A DNA stretch of 64,000 bases from Kaistella polysaccharea (GCF_020410745.1 NZ_CP084528.1:124001-188000), one strand, 5' to 3'. Counted from the stretch's first letter, positions 24,466-32,875 are shown. Notes: generated by a model from the sequence alone, not told the origin. Translations and numbers: made by a program.

Positions 24466-26166
24466 ATGAAAAAAATACTTATTGCCGCATACTTTATGAC
24501 AGGTTTTGCAACCTTCGCGCAAAAAGCTGAAACTCCTGTAGATCCAATGAAAGATAAAAACTTGATGACGTGGTATCATCAGGATTTTGGTTCTTCTAAT
24601 GTTTACGGGGTAAATACTCAAAATGCATATAAATATCTTGAAGCTAAAGGTTTAAAACCACGACCTGTAATTGTAGGTGTTTTAGATAGCGGAGTGGAAG
24701 TGGATCATCCAGGTTTAATTAAAAATATGTGGAAAAATCCGAATGAAGTTCCCAATAACGGAAAAGACGATGACGGTAATGGATACATTGATGATGTTTA
24801 CGGCTGGAATTTTAGCGGCGGAAAAAACGGAGATGTTGATGTAGATAACATGGAGGTAACACGTGTTGTTAAAAAGTTTCAGAATATATTCGAAGGTCCT
24901 GATTCAACAAAAAACAAAGCAAACCAGGCAAAAATGCCAACAGAGTTTGATATGTATATGAAGTCGAAAGAGATTTTCACTAAAAAAAGCGTAGAGGCAA
25001 AACAAGGCTATGAGACTTACAAAAGAATCAACGAAATGATTCCTTCAATGGTTGCAATGTTGAATGGGCAAAATTTAACTCCGGAAGTTGTATCAACCAT
25101 TAAACCAAGTACACCAGAGCAGGCAATGGCAATTTCAATTTTAGGTCAAATTTCCCGAGATCCTGCAATCGCTGGCAAATCGCCAGCCGAAGTTCAAACT
25201 TTTTTATCTGCTCAGATGAAAGAAGCCTTGGACTATTATGAGCCGCAGGCGATGAAACAGTATAATTTAGATTACGATCCTCGCGCTTCAATTGTTGGTG
25301 ATAATTATGACAATTATGCTGAGAAAAATTATGGAAATAACCATTTTGAAGGTCCTGATGCAAAACATGGGACACACGTTGCCGGTATTATTGCTGGCTT
25401 GCCAAATGGTGATAACGTACAGTACGGCGTAGGATACAAAACTGCTAAAATTATGACTGTTCGTGCAGTGCCAAATGGTGATGAGCGTGATAAAGATGTA
25501 GCGAATGCAATTCGATATGCGGTTGATAATGGCGCTAAAATTTTGAATATGAGTTTCGGTAAACCAGTCTCACCAGGTAAAGATGTTGTTTGGGATGCAT
25601 TTAAATATGCAGAAGATAAAGGCGTTCTTCTTGTAAAAGCTGCCGGAAATGAAAATGAAAATATCGCAGATAATGTTTATTTCCCTACCAATTTTAAGAA
25701 AGTAACTGATGAAAAACCGTTCGTAAATAATATGATCGTTGTAGGATCTTCTACCAATGATAATGAGTTTTTAAGATCAGATTTTTCCAATTACAATCAG
25801 AAAATGGTTAACGTATTTGCGCCAGGTTCAAAAATTTATTCTACTGTTCCAGACGGAAAGTATGAATATTTGCAAGGAACATCGATGGCTTCTCCTGTAG
25901 TTGCGGGTGCAGCTTCTATATTAATGGCTTATATGCCAAATATGACTCCCGCGCAGGTTATTGAATCTCTTGTAAAAACAAGTAACAAATCATCTGTAAA
26001 CGCAATGATTAATTCGAATGAAAATAACAGATTCGATTTAATTTCTGAATCTGGCGGTGTGATCGATGTAAGAAAGGCCGCAGAATATGCATACACACAT
26101 TTCTATAAACCTTCACCGACGAAAATCGTTCCTGCAAAAAAGAGAAAAGCAACAGCGAGAAAATAA
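24466..26166 (+). CDS. Subtilisin-like S8 serine protease, secreted
   Basis: A 566-residue protease with a signal peptide (AAYFMTGFATFAQ). The catalytic triad is visible: Asp74 in GVLDSGVEVDHPG, His301 in KHGTHVAGIIAG and Ser473 in QGTSMASPVVAG. After Asp74 comes a calcium-type loop DDDGNGYIDDVYGW. Between about residues 130 and 270 there is a long helical, Met/Gln-rich insertion not found in plain subtilisins, so the Asp-His distance is unusually large. There is no recognisable type IX sorting domain; the C-terminus is basic (KKRKATARK). Likely acts in the periplasm or outside the cell. Confidence 0.93.
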   Translation: MKKILIAAYFMTGFATFAQKAETPVDPMKDKNLMTWYHQDFGSSNVYGVNTQNAYKYLEAKGLKPRPVIVGVLDSGVEVDHPGLIKNMWKNPNEVPNNGKDDDGNGYIDDVYGWNFSGGKNGDVDVDNMEVTRVVKKFQNIFEGPDSTKNKANQAKMPTEFDMYMKSKEIFTKKSVEAKQGYETYKRINEMIPSMVAMLNGQNLTPEVVSTIKPSTPEQAMAISILGQISRDPAIAGKSPAEVQTFLSAQMKEALDYYEPQAMKQYNLDYDPRASIVGDNYDNYAEKNYGNNHFEGPDAKHGTHVAGIIAGLPNGDNVQYGVGYKTAKIMTVRAVPNGDERDKDVANAIRYAVDNGAKILNMSFGKPVSPGKDVVWDAFKYAEDKGVLLVKAAGNENENIADNVYFPTNFKKVTDEKPFVNNMIVVGSSTNDNEFLRSDFSNYNQKMVNVFAPGSKIYSTVPDGKYEYLQGTSMASPVVAGAASILMAYMPNMTPAQVIESLVKTSNKSSVNAMINSNENNRFDLISESGGVIDVRKAAEYAYTHFYKPSPTKIVPAKKRKATARK

Positions 26167-26185
26167 ATCTACCAAGCATATTACT

Positions 26186-26213
26186 AAAAAATCCGATTCG
26201 TCGGATTTTTTTT
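26186..26213 (+). terminator. Intrinsic terminator of the protease gene
   Basis: Stem ATCCGA / TCGGAT with a TTCG tetraloop (26191-26206), extended by an A run and a T run. Confidence 0.85.
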
Positions 26214-26226
26214 ATTTATATCACAA

Positions 26227-26242
26227 TGGCACGGTTTTTTGT
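26227..26242 (+). promoter_or_regulatory. Possible sigma-54 type promoter
   Basis: TGGCACG (26227-26233) is an exact -24 element, followed by GTTTT and TTGT (26239-26242) as an imperfect -12. The GG to GT distance is 11 bases where sigma-54 promoters need 10, so the match is incomplete. No TAnnTTTG is found before the lipoprotein gene. It would start transcription about 20 bases before the ATG. Confidence 0.3.
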
Positions 26243-26271
26243 ACATAGTAACAAGAAATAAATTTTATACT

Positions 26272-26751
26272 ATGAGAAATTTAATATTAGCCGGAATAAT
26301 TGGAGCAGCAATGACTGTTTCATGTTCCACCGCAAAAACATCGCAGTCCAATCGTGCAGAGTTTATGAAGTTAAAGGGAGATTGGCAAATTACAAGTGTT
26401 AATTACGACAACAATTACAAAGTAAAACCATTTGATGAAAATGCAGATGCTCAATGTTTTGTAGGAAGTCAGTGGACATTAATTCCAAACAACTGGACGG
26501 GATCTTACACGATTAATGGTGGCGGAGATTGCCCAAGTGTAATTCAGCCCATCAAATTTGAAGTGGTAAATGGCAGCGAATTTAAATTTAAAAAGTTAGT
26601 AGAAGGTTCTAAAGCAAAAGCTGTAATATCAGGTTATTCTTTAAATCTAATCAATCAAACTGCTGATCAATTCAGCTTGGAACAAAACATTCCTGCAGAT
26701 GGTCAAAATGTGAGAGTGGTTTATAACTTCGAGAGAAGTTCAATGAAATAA
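26272..26751 (+). CDS. Lipocalin-like lipoprotein
   Basis: A 159-residue lipoprotein: signal MRNLILAGIIGAAMTVSC (Cys18), then 'LKGDWQITSVNYDNNYKVKP', the opening of a lipocalin-like domain, with CFVGSQWTLIPNNWTGSY and a final strand VRVVYNFERS. The ATG at 26272 is chosen because an upstream TTG frame adds 11 residues that spoil the signal peptide. It is 19 bases upstream of the OmpA-like gene, so the two probably act at the envelope together. No specific ligand is known. Confidence 0.85.
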   Translation: MRNLILAGIIGAAMTVSCSTAKTSQSNRAEFMKLKGDWQITSVNYDNNYKVKPFDENADAQCFVGSQWTLIPNNWTGSYTINGGGDCPSVIQPIKFEVVNGSEFKFKKLVEGSKAKAVISGYSLNLINQTADQFSLEQNIPADGQNVRVVYNFERSSMK

Positions 26752-26770
26752 TTAATTAAAAAATAAAAAT

Positions 26771-27463
26771 ATGAATCTTTTTAACAAAACAAATATTGCA
26801 GCGTTATTCATTTCAACATCTTTAATGATGACAAGTTGTGATACTGTAAAAAATGCAAATAATCAACAAAAAGGTACTGTAATCGGTACAGCTGCTGGAG
26901 CAGTTATTGGTGGAATCCTAGGTAACAATATCGGTAAAGGTAAAAATGCGCCAGTTGGTGCTGTACTAGGTGGTATTGTTGGTGGTGTTGCTGGTAATGT
27001 AATCGGTGGCAAAATGGATAAACAAGCGAAAGAAATTAAAGAAACGCTTCCAGGTGCCGAAGTAGAAAGAGTAGGAGAAGGTATTAAAGTGACAATGAAA
27101 GAAAACATGGTTAACTTTGGTTTTGATTCTTCAAATCTTACTTCATCAGCGCAGATGAATCTCGACAAATTAGCTGAGGTTCTTAAAAATAATCCTGATA
27201 CGAACATTAATATTTACGGATATACTGATAGTAAAGGATCAGATAATTACAATCTTTCTCTATCAGATCGGAGAGCAGCTGCTGTAAAAACTTATTTGGT
27301 TTCTAAAGGTTTGGCTTCTTCGCGAATGATTACAATGGGAATGGGTGAGCAAGAACCAATTGCTTCTAATGATACCGATGAAGGTAGAGCACAAAACAGA
27401 CGGGTAGAGTTTGCAATTACAGCAAATGAAAATATGATTAATGATGCTAAAACAGCAGATTAA
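26771..27463 (+). CDS. OmpA-like peptidoglycan-binding lipoprotein
   Basis: A 230-residue lipoprotein (lipobox ending MTSC, Cys23). Residues about 37-85 form a glycine-zipper (VIGTAAGAVIGGILGNNIG, AVLGGIVGGVAGNVIGG) that should insert in a membrane. The C-terminal OmpA domain has NFGFDSSNLTSSA, INIYGYTDSKGSDNYN, LSDRRAAAVKTYL and GRAQNRRVEFAI, containing the Asp/Arg pair that binds diaminopimelate in peptidoglycan. It resembles YiaD/Pal-like proteins that tie the outer membrane to the wall. Confidence 0.92.
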   Translation: MNLFNKTNIAALFISTSLMMTSCDTVKNANNQQKGTVIGTAAGAVIGGILGNNIGKGKNAPVGAVLGGIVGGVAGNVIGGKMDKQAKEIKETLPGAEVERVGEGIKVTMKENMVNFGFDSSNLTSSAQMNLDKLAEVLKNNPDTNINIYGYTDSKGSDNYNLSLSDRRAAAVKTYLVSKGLASSRMITMGMGEQEPIASNDTDEGRAQNRRVEFAITANENMINDAKTAD

Positions 27464-27487
27464 TTTTCAATTCAATATTACTTATAG

Positions 27488-27513
27488 AAATCCGCTTCGG
27501 CGGATTTTTTTAT
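27488..27513 (+). terminator. Intrinsic terminator of the lipoprotein pair
   Basis: Stem AAATCCGC / GCGGATTT with a TTCG tetraloop (27488-27507), then T residues. Confidence 0.88.
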
Positions 27514-27549
27514 TATAAAATCACTATTTTCGCACCTGATTGTCTATAG

Positions 27550-28434
27550 ATGAATAAATATTTAAAACTGCTGCGTGTAGAGCAATGGGTGAAAAATCTA
27601 TTTGTTTTTGCACCCTTGTTTTTTTCGGGTAACATTACCAATTCCGAACTTTTTATTAAAAGTGTTTTTGCTTTTATTACATTCTCGTTGGTAGCGAGCA
27701 GCATTTACATCATTAATGATTATTCAGATATTGAATCCGACCGTAAACATCCGGAAAAGAAATTCCGTCCGCTTGCAAATGGAACGATTTCTAAATCTTC
27801 TGCCCGGATCATTTTAATAGTATTACTCGCTTTGGTTACCGTTTCGGTAGTGATGATGCGAAACCTATTTTCGCAGGATTACTGGCAATTCACGGTGATT
27901 ATTGCTTTTTATTTTTTAATGAATCTTGCCTATACTTTTAAACTGAAACACGTTGCAATTGTTGATGTTTGCATTATCTCGGTTGGATTCGTATTGCGTG
28001 TATTGGCGGGCGGTTATGCAACGGGTATCTTAATTTCGCAGTGGGCGATTTTACTTACGTTTGTTTTAGCTTTGGTTTTAGCCCTCGGAAAGAGACGGGG
28101 AGAACTTGTAAATGCACAAATCTCCGGTAGAACACGAAAATCTTTGGATGGGTATAACGTTCAGTTTGCAGATATTGCCCTTTCCATCAGTTGTGCGTTG
28201 GCAATTGTTTGTTATTTAATGTTTACCCTTTCGCCAGAAGTGCAGCAAAGATTTCATCCACGGGTTTTTTATACGGTATTTTTTGTTGTTTTTGCCTTTT
28301 TAAGGTATCTTCAGCAAACTTTGGTCTACAATAAAACAGAATCTCCCACCAAAATTATATACAAAGACAGATACATTCAAGTGACATTAGTCCTTTGGCT
28401 GGCTGCATTTTTATTACAAATTTATTTTAAATAA
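27550..28434 (+). CDS. UbiA-type prenyltransferase, decaprenyl-phosphate phosphoribosyltransferase-like
   Basis: A 294-residue membrane protein of about nine helices. The Mg-diphosphate motif is NDYSDIESDRKHPEKKFRPLA (Asn56 to Ala76) and the N-terminus 'YLKLLRVEQWVKNLFVFAPL' is that of the mycobacterial DPPR synthase group (Rv3806c), which moves phosphoribose from PRPP to polyprenyl phosphate, and not of quinone UbiA enzymes. The second acidic motif lies in GKRRGELVN. The call is strengthened by the next genes, which encode DprE1-like, DprE2-like and phosphatase proteins. Its stop overlaps the next start by one base. Confidence 0.88.
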   Translation: MNKYLKLLRVEQWVKNLFVFAPLFFSGNITNSELFIKSVFAFITFSLVASSIYIINDYSDIESDRKHPEKKFRPLANGTISKSSARIILIVLLALVTVSVVMMRNLFSQDYWQFTVIIAFYFLMNLAYTFKLKHVAIVDVCIISVGFVLRVLAGGYATGILISQWAILLTFVLALVLALGKRRGELVNAQISGRTRKSLDGYNVQFADIALSISCALAIVCYLMFTLSPEVQQRFHPRVFYTVFFVVFAFLRYLQQTLVYNKTESPTKIIYKDRYIQVTLVLWLAAFLLQIYFK

Positions 28435-29747
28435 TGAAACCAAATTTTAAGCGAGAAGTATCAAATTGGGGTAATTTTCCGGTAGTGGAGAAAGAAATTC
28501 GCAGCGAAGATTCATTAGCAAAAATACAAGAGTTCGTTCGCACCAATCATGAAATTATCGCGCGCGGAAATGGCAGATGTTATGGTGATGCTTCTTTAGC
28601 GGAGAATATCTTTTCAACCAAAAGATTAAACAAATTTATAAGTTTTGATCGGCTTAATGGTATTATTGAGTGTGAATCAGGTGTTTTACTTTCCGATGTT
28701 TTGGAAGTTATCATTCCACAAGGTTATTTTCTTTTCGTAACGCCCGGAACTAAATTTATTACTGTAGGTGGCGCCATTGCATCAGATGTTCATGGAAAAA
28801 ACCATCACATGGAAGGCTGTTTTTCTGAATACGTTCTGGAGTTTTCTTTACTCAACGAAAATAGCGAAGTTCTCATTTGTTCTCCCACTCAAAATTCAGA
28901 AAAATTTTGGGCGACGATCGGCGGAATGGGACTTTCTGGAATTATTCTTTCAGCGAAATTTAAGTTAAAGAATATTGAAACCTCCTATATTCGACAAGAA
29001 AGCATCAAAGCAGAAAATCTAGATGAAATTTTTCAACTTTTTGATGAAAGTGAAACTTGGACGTATAACGTCGCCTGGATAGATTGTTTGCAAAAAGGTG
29101 AAAACTTAGGCCGAAGTATATTGATGCGAGGTGAACATGCCTTTAAACATCAATTGCCTAAAAATCTACAGAATAATCCCTTAAATATGGAGAAAAAAAT
29201 ATCGCCGACGGTGCCGTTTTATTTCCCAGGTTTTGTATTGAATAATCTCGCGGTGAAACTTTTTAATTTTTTTTACTTTAAAAAACAGACTAAAAAAGTG
29301 GTTAAAAATATTGTTCATTATGAGACTTTCTTTTATCCTTTGGATATCGTAAATCACTGGAACCGTATTTATGGTAAAAAGGGATTTATTCAATATCAAA
29401 TGGTATTGCCGAAATCTAATGGAAAAGAGGGAATGAAGAAAATTTTAGAAACCATTGCAGAAAGTGGGAACGGCTCTTTCCTCGCGGTTCTGAAACTTTT
29501 TGGAAAGCATAATGAAGCGGCTTATAATTCCTTTCCTTTTGAAGGATATACATTAGCGCTTGATTTTAAAATCAATTCAAAATTAAAAAAACTCGTTGAA
29601 AGTTTAGATCAAATAGTAGAGCAGTATGGCGGAAGAATTTATTTAACCAAAGATTCGATGAGTAAACCTTCCCTCGTAAATTATCTGAAAAATGTGAATA
29701 ACTCGAAATTTGTTTCTTTGCAATCGAAAAGAATTCACAATGGCTGA
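28434..29747 (+). CDS. DprE1-like FAD-dependent polyprenylphosphoryl-ribose 2-oxidase
   Basis: A 437-residue FAD oxidoreductase. The FAD-binding stretch runs GNGRCYGDASLAENIF, TPGTKFITVGGAIASDVHGK (the His120 of HGKNHH is the flavin-contact residue in DprE1) and GGMGLSGIILSAKF; the C-terminal part GGRIYLTKDSMSKPS carries the conserved Lys. These strings parallel M. tuberculosis DprE1 closely. By my recalled alignment of the mycobacterial segment GWNICVDF with GYTLALDF here, the benzothiazinone-target Cys is replaced by Ala375. With the next gene it should epimerise the ribosyl group to arabinosyl. Confidence 0.9.
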   Translation: MKPNFKREVSNWGNFPVVEKEIRSEDSLAKIQEFVRTNHEIIARGNGRCYGDASLAENIFSTKRLNKFISFDRLNGIIECESGVLLSDVLEVIIPQGYFLFVTPGTKFITVGGAIASDVHGKNHHMEGCFSEYVLEFSLLNENSEVLICSPTQNSEKFWATIGGMGLSGIILSAKFKLKNIETSYIRQESIKAENLDEIFQLFDESETWTYNVAWIDCLQKGENLGRSILMRGEHAFKHQLPKNLQNNPLNMEKKISPTVPFYFPGFVLNNLAVKLFNFFYFKKQTKKVVKNIVHYETFFYPLDIVNHWNRIYGKKGFIQYQMVLPKSNGKEGMKKILETIAESGNGSFLAVLKLFGKHNEAAYNSFPFEGYTLALDFKINSKLKKLVESLDQIVEQYGGRIYLTKDSMSKPSLVNYLKNVNNSKFVSLQSKRIHNG

Positions 29748-29805
29748 CGATCATAAAGTAAATTGTCAATTATCCGCTTAATTTCAAAAATCCCTCAGAA
29801 AAGAT

Positions 29806-30531
29806 ATGATCGTTTTAGGAAGCAATTCAGAAGTTGCACAGGCCTTTGTAGAAAAATTGTTAAAATCGGGTGAAAAACACTCAAAAATATTCCTTTTCAC
29901 TTCTAACAGAGAGACTACAGAGAAATTTGCAAAACATCTCGAAGTGAAATATGTTCAGCAATCTGAGATTATTGACTTGGATCTGTTGATATCCATTGAC
30001 TATTCCAGTCTTGAACATATTAATTCAAATTTACTTTTCTGCGCAACTGGCTTTTTAGGAATGGGCACCGAAGAAGGTTTATATGATAATAGAAATACAC
30101 AAAATATTATTGATGTAAACTACGCGAAATTAGTGCCCGTACTCAACTATTTTGCAGATAAGATGGAGAGAAAGCGGACGGGAACAATGATCGTACTTTC
30201 TTCTGTCGCTGGAGATCGAGGACGCCAAAGTAACTTTATCTACGGCAGTGCAAAAGCGGGATTAACAGCTTACTTGAGTGGGTTGAGGAATTATTTGTTT
30301 GATAAAAAAGTTCATGTTTTAACTATCAAACCAGGGTTTATGGCTACAAAGATGACGGAAGGATTTCCTCTCAATCCGAAATTAACCGCAACACCTAAAC
30401 AAGCCGCAGACGGAATTTATCAAGCCTATAAAAACAAAAGAAATACAGCCTATGTTCTGCCTATATGGGGTTTTATTATGCTGATTATTAGAAATATCCC
30501 TGAATTTATATTCAAGAAATTAAAGCTTTAA
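29806..30531 (+). CDS. DprE2-like short-chain reductase
   Basis: A 241-residue SDR-fold protein. The nucleotide loop is LGSNSEVAQAF (a GSxSxVA form as in DprE2 and not the usual TGxxxGIG). The catalytic residues are Ser132/Ser133 in VLSSVAGDRGR, and Tyr146 and Lys150 in YGSAKAGL. A hydrophobic C-terminal segment (LPIWGFIMLIIRNIPEFIF) could contact the membrane where its lipid substrate sits. The role inferred from the neighbour is reduction of the keto intermediate made by the DprE1-like oxidase. Confidence 0.88.
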   Translation: MIVLGSNSEVAQAFVEKLLKSGEKHSKIFLFTSNRETTEKFAKHLEVKYVQQSEIIDLDLLISIDYSSLEHINSNLLFCATGFLGMGTEEGLYDNRNTQNIIDVNYAKLVPVLNYFADKMERKRTGTMIVLSSVAGDRGRQSNFIYGSAKAGLTAYLSGLRNYLFDKKVHVLTIKPGFMATKMTEGFPLNPKLTATPKQAADGIYQAYKNKRNTAYVLPIWGFIMLIIRNIPEFIFKKLKL

Positions 30532-30556
30532 TTTAAAATTTTCCTATAAAATAAAA

Positions 30557-31144
30557 ATGAAAAAATTATACTGTTTTGATTTCGATGGAACATTAACGTA
30601 CAAAGACACCATGTTTTTGTACTTAAATTTTTATAATTCGACCAAATTCAAATTGCAGTTTATTAAGCATATTCCATTATTTATTTTATTAAAGTTAAAA
30701 TTAATGGATGCTGAAAAGGTGAAGAAAAGTTTTATTTCATCTCTATTAAAAGGGGAGAGAAAAACCAGGATTCAGGAAAAATCACAGCAATTTTTCGAAC
30801 AGTATTATCCAAAGGTGATGCGCGAAAATGCCTTGGAATTTATCAACAATATAGATCGGCAGCAGACCGACAGTTTGATCATTACGGCTTCACTTGATAT
30901 TTGGGTTAAGCCGTTTGCAGATCATTTTGAAATGAAACTTCAGGCGACGCAGGCAGAATTTGTTGATGATCTATTTACAGGTAATTTTATAGGCAAGAAT
31001 TGCAATGGCCTGGAAAAAGTAAATCGAATAAAAGAAGCGATTTCTTCCACGAAATATGATAAAATTATCGCCTTCGGAGATACCGATGGAGATGGGCCAA
31101 TGTTGAAATGGGCAGATGAAGGTCAGTTTAAATTTTTTCATTAA
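30557..31144 (+). CDS. HAD-IB family phosphatase
   Basis: A 195-residue HAD hydrolase: DFDGTLT with nucleophile Asp8 and Asp10, LIITASLD (motif II), and FGDTDGDGPML (motif IV). The cap region is basic and aromatic, with the stretch 'TKFKLQFIKHIPLFILLKLK' that could lie at the membrane. In the mycobacterial pathway phosphoribosyl-lipid is dephosphorylated by a PAP2-type enzyme (Rv3807c); here this HAD protein is well placed to do it, an inference from position 25 bases behind the DprE2-like gene. Confidence 0.85.
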   Translation: MKKLYCFDFDGTLTYKDTMFLYLNFYNSTKFKLQFIKHIPLFILLKLKLMDAEKVKKSFISSLLKGERKTRIQEKSQQFFEQYYPKVMRENALEFINNIDRQQTDSLIITASLDIWVKPFADHFEMKLQATQAEFVDDLFTGNFIGKNCNGLEKVNRIKEAISSTKYDKIIAFGDTDGDGPMLKWADEGQFKFFH

Positions 31145-31183
31145 ATTTAACCTCCGAAAAAAATAATAAAGAAAAAGTGCTCA

Positions 31184-32359
31184 ATGAATAAAATTTATTT
31201 GGATAATGCAGCAACAACGCCGCTTTCCGAGGAAGTTATCGATGTTATGGTCGGTGTTTTAAAAACCAATTATGGCAATCCGTCATCCACCCACAGCTTT
31301 GGTCAGGAAGCTAAAATTTTACTGGAAAATGTACGCAGAGAAGTAGCAACTTATCTGCATGTTAGTCCAGCAGAAATTATTTTTACTTCATGTGGTACAG
31401 AGTCGAATAATATGATCATCAAATCGTGTGTAAATCACTTAGGTGTAGAGCGAATTATAACGTCACCTTTGGAACATAAGTGCGTTGCTGAAACAGTACT
31501 CGACATGAAGAAGAGAAAAGGGGTAGAAGTGGTTTATCTTCGTCCAGACACTCACGGCGATATCAATTTGGATCAACTTACAGAGGCGCTTCAGAAATCA
31601 GATAAGAAAACTTTGGTTACGTTGATGCACGCTAATAATGAGATTGGCAACTTGCTTGATATTAAGAAAACAGCAGAAATTTGCAAAGCTAATAACGCAT
31701 TATTCCATTCCGATACTGTACAATCTATGGCACATATGGAAATGGATTTTTCCGACATCAATGTTGATTTTGCGTCATGCAGCGCTCATAAATTTCACGG
31801 CCCGAAAGGGAGCGGTTTTGCGTTCGTGAGAAAATCATCTGGTTTAAAAGGAATTATCACAGGCGGACCGCAAGAGAGAAGTCTTCGAGCCGGGACTGAA
31901 AATGTTTGTGGAATTGTTGGCCTAGGTAAAGCTTTGGAACTTTCTCTAAATAATATGGAGCAATATTCCAGTCACATTAAAGAAATTAAAAGATACACTG
32001 TTGATCAATTGACCCAAAAAATTGATGGGGTGAAATTTAATGGACGAAGTGCAGAAATGGATGCGAGTTTATACACCGTCTTAAGTGTTCTTCTTCCTTT
32101 TAAAGATCCTATGATCGGTCTGAAATTGGACATGAAAGGAATTGCAATTTCGCAGGGTAGTGCGTGTTCTTCGGGAGCATCTAAGCCATCAATGGTGATG
32201 ATGATGATTCTGGAGGAGGAAGAAATGAATACTACAACTCCTTTGCGTGTATCTTTCAGTCATCTTACGACAAAAGAAGAGATTGATTCTTTGGTACAGG
32301 CACTTGAAGAGATTGCAGAGACTTTCAAAATAGAAAATTCTGATATCGAACATAGATAA
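31184..32359 (+). CDS. Cysteine desulfurase
   Basis: A 391-residue PLP enzyme of the NifS/IscS family that takes sulfur from cysteine for Fe-S clusters or tRNA thiolation. YLDNAATTPLSEEV opens the protein, the PLP lysine is Lys203 in SAHKFHGPKG, and the catalytic Cys328 sits in GSACSSGASKPS. The loop is the longer IscS-like kind. No iscU or suf genes are beside it; upstream is the DPA-like set (40 bases), downstream trxA with its own promoter. Confidence 0.93.
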   Translation: MNKIYLDNAATTPLSEEVIDVMVGVLKTNYGNPSSTHSFGQEAKILLENVRREVATYLHVSPAEIIFTSCGTESNNMIIKSCVNHLGVERIITSPLEHKCVAETVLDMKKRKGVEVVYLRPDTHGDINLDQLTEALQKSDKKTLVTLMHANNEIGNLLDIKKTAEICKANNALFHSDTVQSMAHMEMDFSDINVDFASCSAHKFHGPKGSGFAFVRKSSGLKGIITGGPQERSLRAGTENVCGIVGLGKALELSLNNMEQYSSHIKEIKRYTVDQLTQKIDGVKFNGRSAEMDASLYTVLSVLLPFKDPMIGLKLDMKGIAISQGSACSSGASKPSMVMMMILEEEEMNTTTPLRVSFSHLTTKEEIDSLVQALEEIAETFKIENSDIEHR

Positions 32360-32387
32360 CCGATTAAATAAATTAGTAGGAAAATTG

Positions 32388-32395
32388 TAAATTTG
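32388..32395 (+). promoter_or_regulatory. -7 promoter element for trxA
   Basis: TAAATTTG, exact TAnnTTTG match, 34 bases before the trxA ATG. Confidence 0.5.
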
Positions 32396-32429
32396 TCCTC
32401 TCATACTTAAAATTTAAAAATTATATAAA

Positions 32430-32747
32430 ATGGCATTAGAAATTACAGATCAATCGTTTAAAGAAACAGTATTGAATTCAGATAAACCGGTATTGGTAGA
32501 TTTTTGGGCAGTATGGTGCGGACCATGCAGAATGCTCGGACCAATTATCGAAGAAGTTGCTGCTGACTTTGAAGGTAGAGCAATCATCGGGAAAGTTGAT
32601 GTAGATAATAATCAGCAGGTTTCTGTAGATTATGGCATTAGAAATATCCCGACAGTTTTAATCTTTAAAAATGGTGAAGTTGTTGATAAAATCGTAGGAG
32701 TTGCATCAAAAGAAGTGATTACCGAAAAATTATCGGCACACTTGTAG
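32430..32747 (+). CDS. trxA: Thioredoxin
   Basis: A 105-residue cytosolic thioredoxin with the standard active site WCGPC (Cys30, Cys33), preceded by VLVDFWAVW, and the cis-Pro segment RNIPTVLIFKNGE. Full length with no signal peptide. It serves as a general disulfide reductant, for example for ribonucleotide reductase and peroxiredoxins. Confidence 0.97.
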   Translation: MALEITDQSFKETVLNSDKPVLVDFWAVWCGPCRMLGPIIEEVAADFEGRAIIGKVDVDNNQQVSVDYGIRNIPTVLIFKNGEVVDKIVGVASKEVITEKLSAHL

Positions 32748-32770
32748 AAATAAGAGCCTTGAAAATGAGT

Positions 32771-32800
32771 GCTTTCCTTCTTGGGAAAGCATTTTCTTTT
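32771..32800 (+). terminator. Intrinsic terminator of trxA
   Basis: Stem GCTTTCC / GGAAAGC (32771-32777, 32784-32790) followed by ATTTTCTTTT. Confidence 0.7.
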
Positions 32801-32830
32801 AAAAAGGTTTGTAGAGTATCATAAAATTTG

Positions 32831-32838
32831 TATTTTTG
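32831..32838 (+). promoter_or_regulatory. -7 promoter element for the tRNA-Asp pair
   Basis: TATTTTTG, exact TAnnTTTG match, 37 bases before the first tRNA. Confidence 0.55.
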
Positions 32839-32875
32839 CACTCACCAAAAAGAAAGAAGTTCTTTTTATTCTAAA

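Noticed and set aside
26875..27030. Repetitive Gly/Val/Ile-coding DNA that could be taken for a tandem repeat
   Set aside because: It is the glycine-zipper of the OmpA-like lipoprotein, an ordinary protein feature.
31184..32359. Cysteine desulfurase considered as part of a DNA phosphorothioation (Dnd) system
   Set aside because: No dnd, restriction or other defence gene is adjacent; it looks like a housekeeping sulfur donor.
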